The notes under the pieces: model-generated
What the model was told of the DNA's origin: nothing
The model's database searches: none
The model's input: only the letters and a program-made list of their open reading frames with translations
Position numbers and translations under genes: made by a program
Assembly (NCBI GenBank): GCA_004554165.1
Contig: SFNQ01000052.1
Location: forward strand, 1-5,474
From: Clostridiales bacterium
GTDB taxonomy: Bacteria; Bacillota; Clostridia; Christensenellales; CAG-138
Reading direction: 5' to 3'
DNA length: 5,474 nucleotides
Part shown: piece after piece, positions 4,941 through 5,474 of the stretch
Numbering within the stretch: the stretch's first letter is position 1
Layout of the letters: every line of letters starts with the position of its first letter

Positions 4941-5474
4941 ATGAGTAATAGTTTGGCGAAAGTACATCCGGAGCTTGTTTCGGAATGGTCGGAAAGGAAC
5001 TTTCCGCTTACTCCCGATAATATTACTTACGGCTCAAACAAGAGAGTTTGGTGGAAAGGCAGTTGCGGTCACGAATGGCAGGCGAGCGTGAAGGCTCGTT
5101 CCAAAGGCGAAGGCTGCCCCATTTGTTCAGGAGCAAGGGTTGTTGAGGGTATTAACGATTTGGCTACGGTAAAGCCGAAATTGTCATTAGAGTGGTCTGA
5201 GAAAAACACGATTAAGCCAACGGAGGTTACTGCCGGTTCTCATAAAAAAGTGATATGGAAGTGCGAACACGGTCACGAGTGGACGGCTACTGTCAAAAGC
5301 AGAACAATCAATAAAACAGGCTGTCCATACTGCTCACACAATAAAGTCCTTGCCGGATTCAATGACCTTGCTTCGCAGTATCCCGATATTGCTGCTGAAT
5401 GGTCTGACAGAAATCTTCCGTTGCTGCCTACAATGGTAACAGCCTTTGCAAACAGTAAGGCTTGGTGGAAATGC
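4941..5474 (+). CDS. Zinc-ribbon repeat protein (DUF4379-like), 5' part
   Basis: The frame is open from ATG 4941 to the right edge, giving 178 residues without a stop, so the gene is cut by the window. It consists of tandem repeats of about 69 residues. The motif EW(S) recurs at Trp16, Trp85 and Trp154. Each full repeat has a Trp/Lys segment (VWWKG 36-40, VIWKC 104-108), a GHEW motif (43-46, 111-114) and a C-P-x-C pair (Cys59/Cys62, Cys128/Cys131). The third repeat breaks off at WWKC. Likely zinc ligands are Cys42, His44, Cys59 and Cys62, then Cys108, His110 or His112, Cys128 and Cys131. Family members are predicted to bind nucleic acid, and some have a nuclease-like C-terminal domain; none is visible here. 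AAGGAG (4925-4930) supports the start. GC content lies between that of the housekeeping and resistance genes. The exact function is unknown. Confidence 0.85.
   Translation, partial: MSNSLAKVHPELVSEWSERNFPLTPDNITYGSNKRVWWKGSCGHEWQASVKARSKGEGCPICSGARVVEGINDLATVKPKLSLEWSEKNTIKPTEVTAGSHKKVIWKCEHGHEWTATVKSRTINKTGCPYCSHNKVLAGFNDLASQYPDIAAEWSDRNLPLLPTMVTAFANSKAWWKC

Larger units (their letters stand above)
4129..5474. mobile_element. Putative genomic island, left part
   Basis: GC content falls from about 60% in the lysS cluster to about one-third in the resistance gene and somewhat under one-half in the last gene, and codon choice shifts to A/T-ending codons. The change occurs directly after lysS, next to inverted and direct repeats. 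The content is accessory: an antibiotic nucleotidyltransferase with its own terminator and a zinc-ribbon repeat protein. The two island genes differ from each other in composition, suggesting separate origins. No integrase, transposase or relaxase is visible and the right end lies outside the window, so the type of element is unknown. The left boundary is an estimate. Confidence 0.5.

Overview
The window joins two unlike pieces of DNA. Positions 1 to about 4128 are GC-rich (roughly 60% by eye) and carry a compact housekeeping cluster, all on the plus strand: a membrane-anchored protein of unknown function, a tRNA-dihydrouridine synthase (dusB type), the transcript-cleavage factor GreA, and lysyl-tRNA synthetase LysS. 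The order dusB-greA-lysS, the purine-rich Shine-Dalgarno sequences (AGGAG, AGGAGG, AAGGAG) and sigma-A-like promoters point to a Gram-positive member of the Bacillota. The GC content and the Thr-Pro tail of the first protein suggest a GC-rich, gut-type Clostridia lineage. That lineage call is inference; no rRNA or other marker is present.

Layout of the first part. An upstream gene probably ends at 18 and is closed by a strong hairpin at 61-95. A GC-rich, structured region without a gene follows. An extended -10 promoter (325-353) then leads into the hypothetical membrane protein (379-1032), with dusB (1052-2035) only 19 nt behind it. Over the last codons of dusB lies a -35/-10 pair with no mismatch to consensus (TTGACA, 17 bp, TATAAT), so greA (2082-2552) and lysS (2626-4128) should have their own strong constitutive promoter. 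A weak hairpin with a T run between greA and lysS could lower lysS expression relative to greA.

Directly after the lysS stop codon the composition changes. From 4129 to 4250 there are inverted and direct repeats but no clear lysS terminator. Next comes a very AT-rich gene (4296-4790, about one-third GC) for a lincosamide nucleotidyltransferase of the Lnu(A)/Lnu(C) family, a drug-resistance gene, with a textbook intrinsic terminator (4817-4856). The last gene (4941 to beyond the right edge) has intermediate GC and encodes a protein of tandem 69-residue zinc-ribbon repeats (DUF4379-like), a type often found in accessory DNA. The simplest reading is that the downstream flank of lysS is the edge of a mosaic genomic island or integrative element, with the repeats at 4129-4246 as candidate end or attachment sequences. 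No integrase or transposase lies inside the window, so this remains inference.

I found no rRNA, tRNA, CRISPR array or known riboswitch. I also found no convincing evidence of a wholly new system. The most informative parts are the junction after lysS, the resistance gene and the zinc-ribbon repeat protein.
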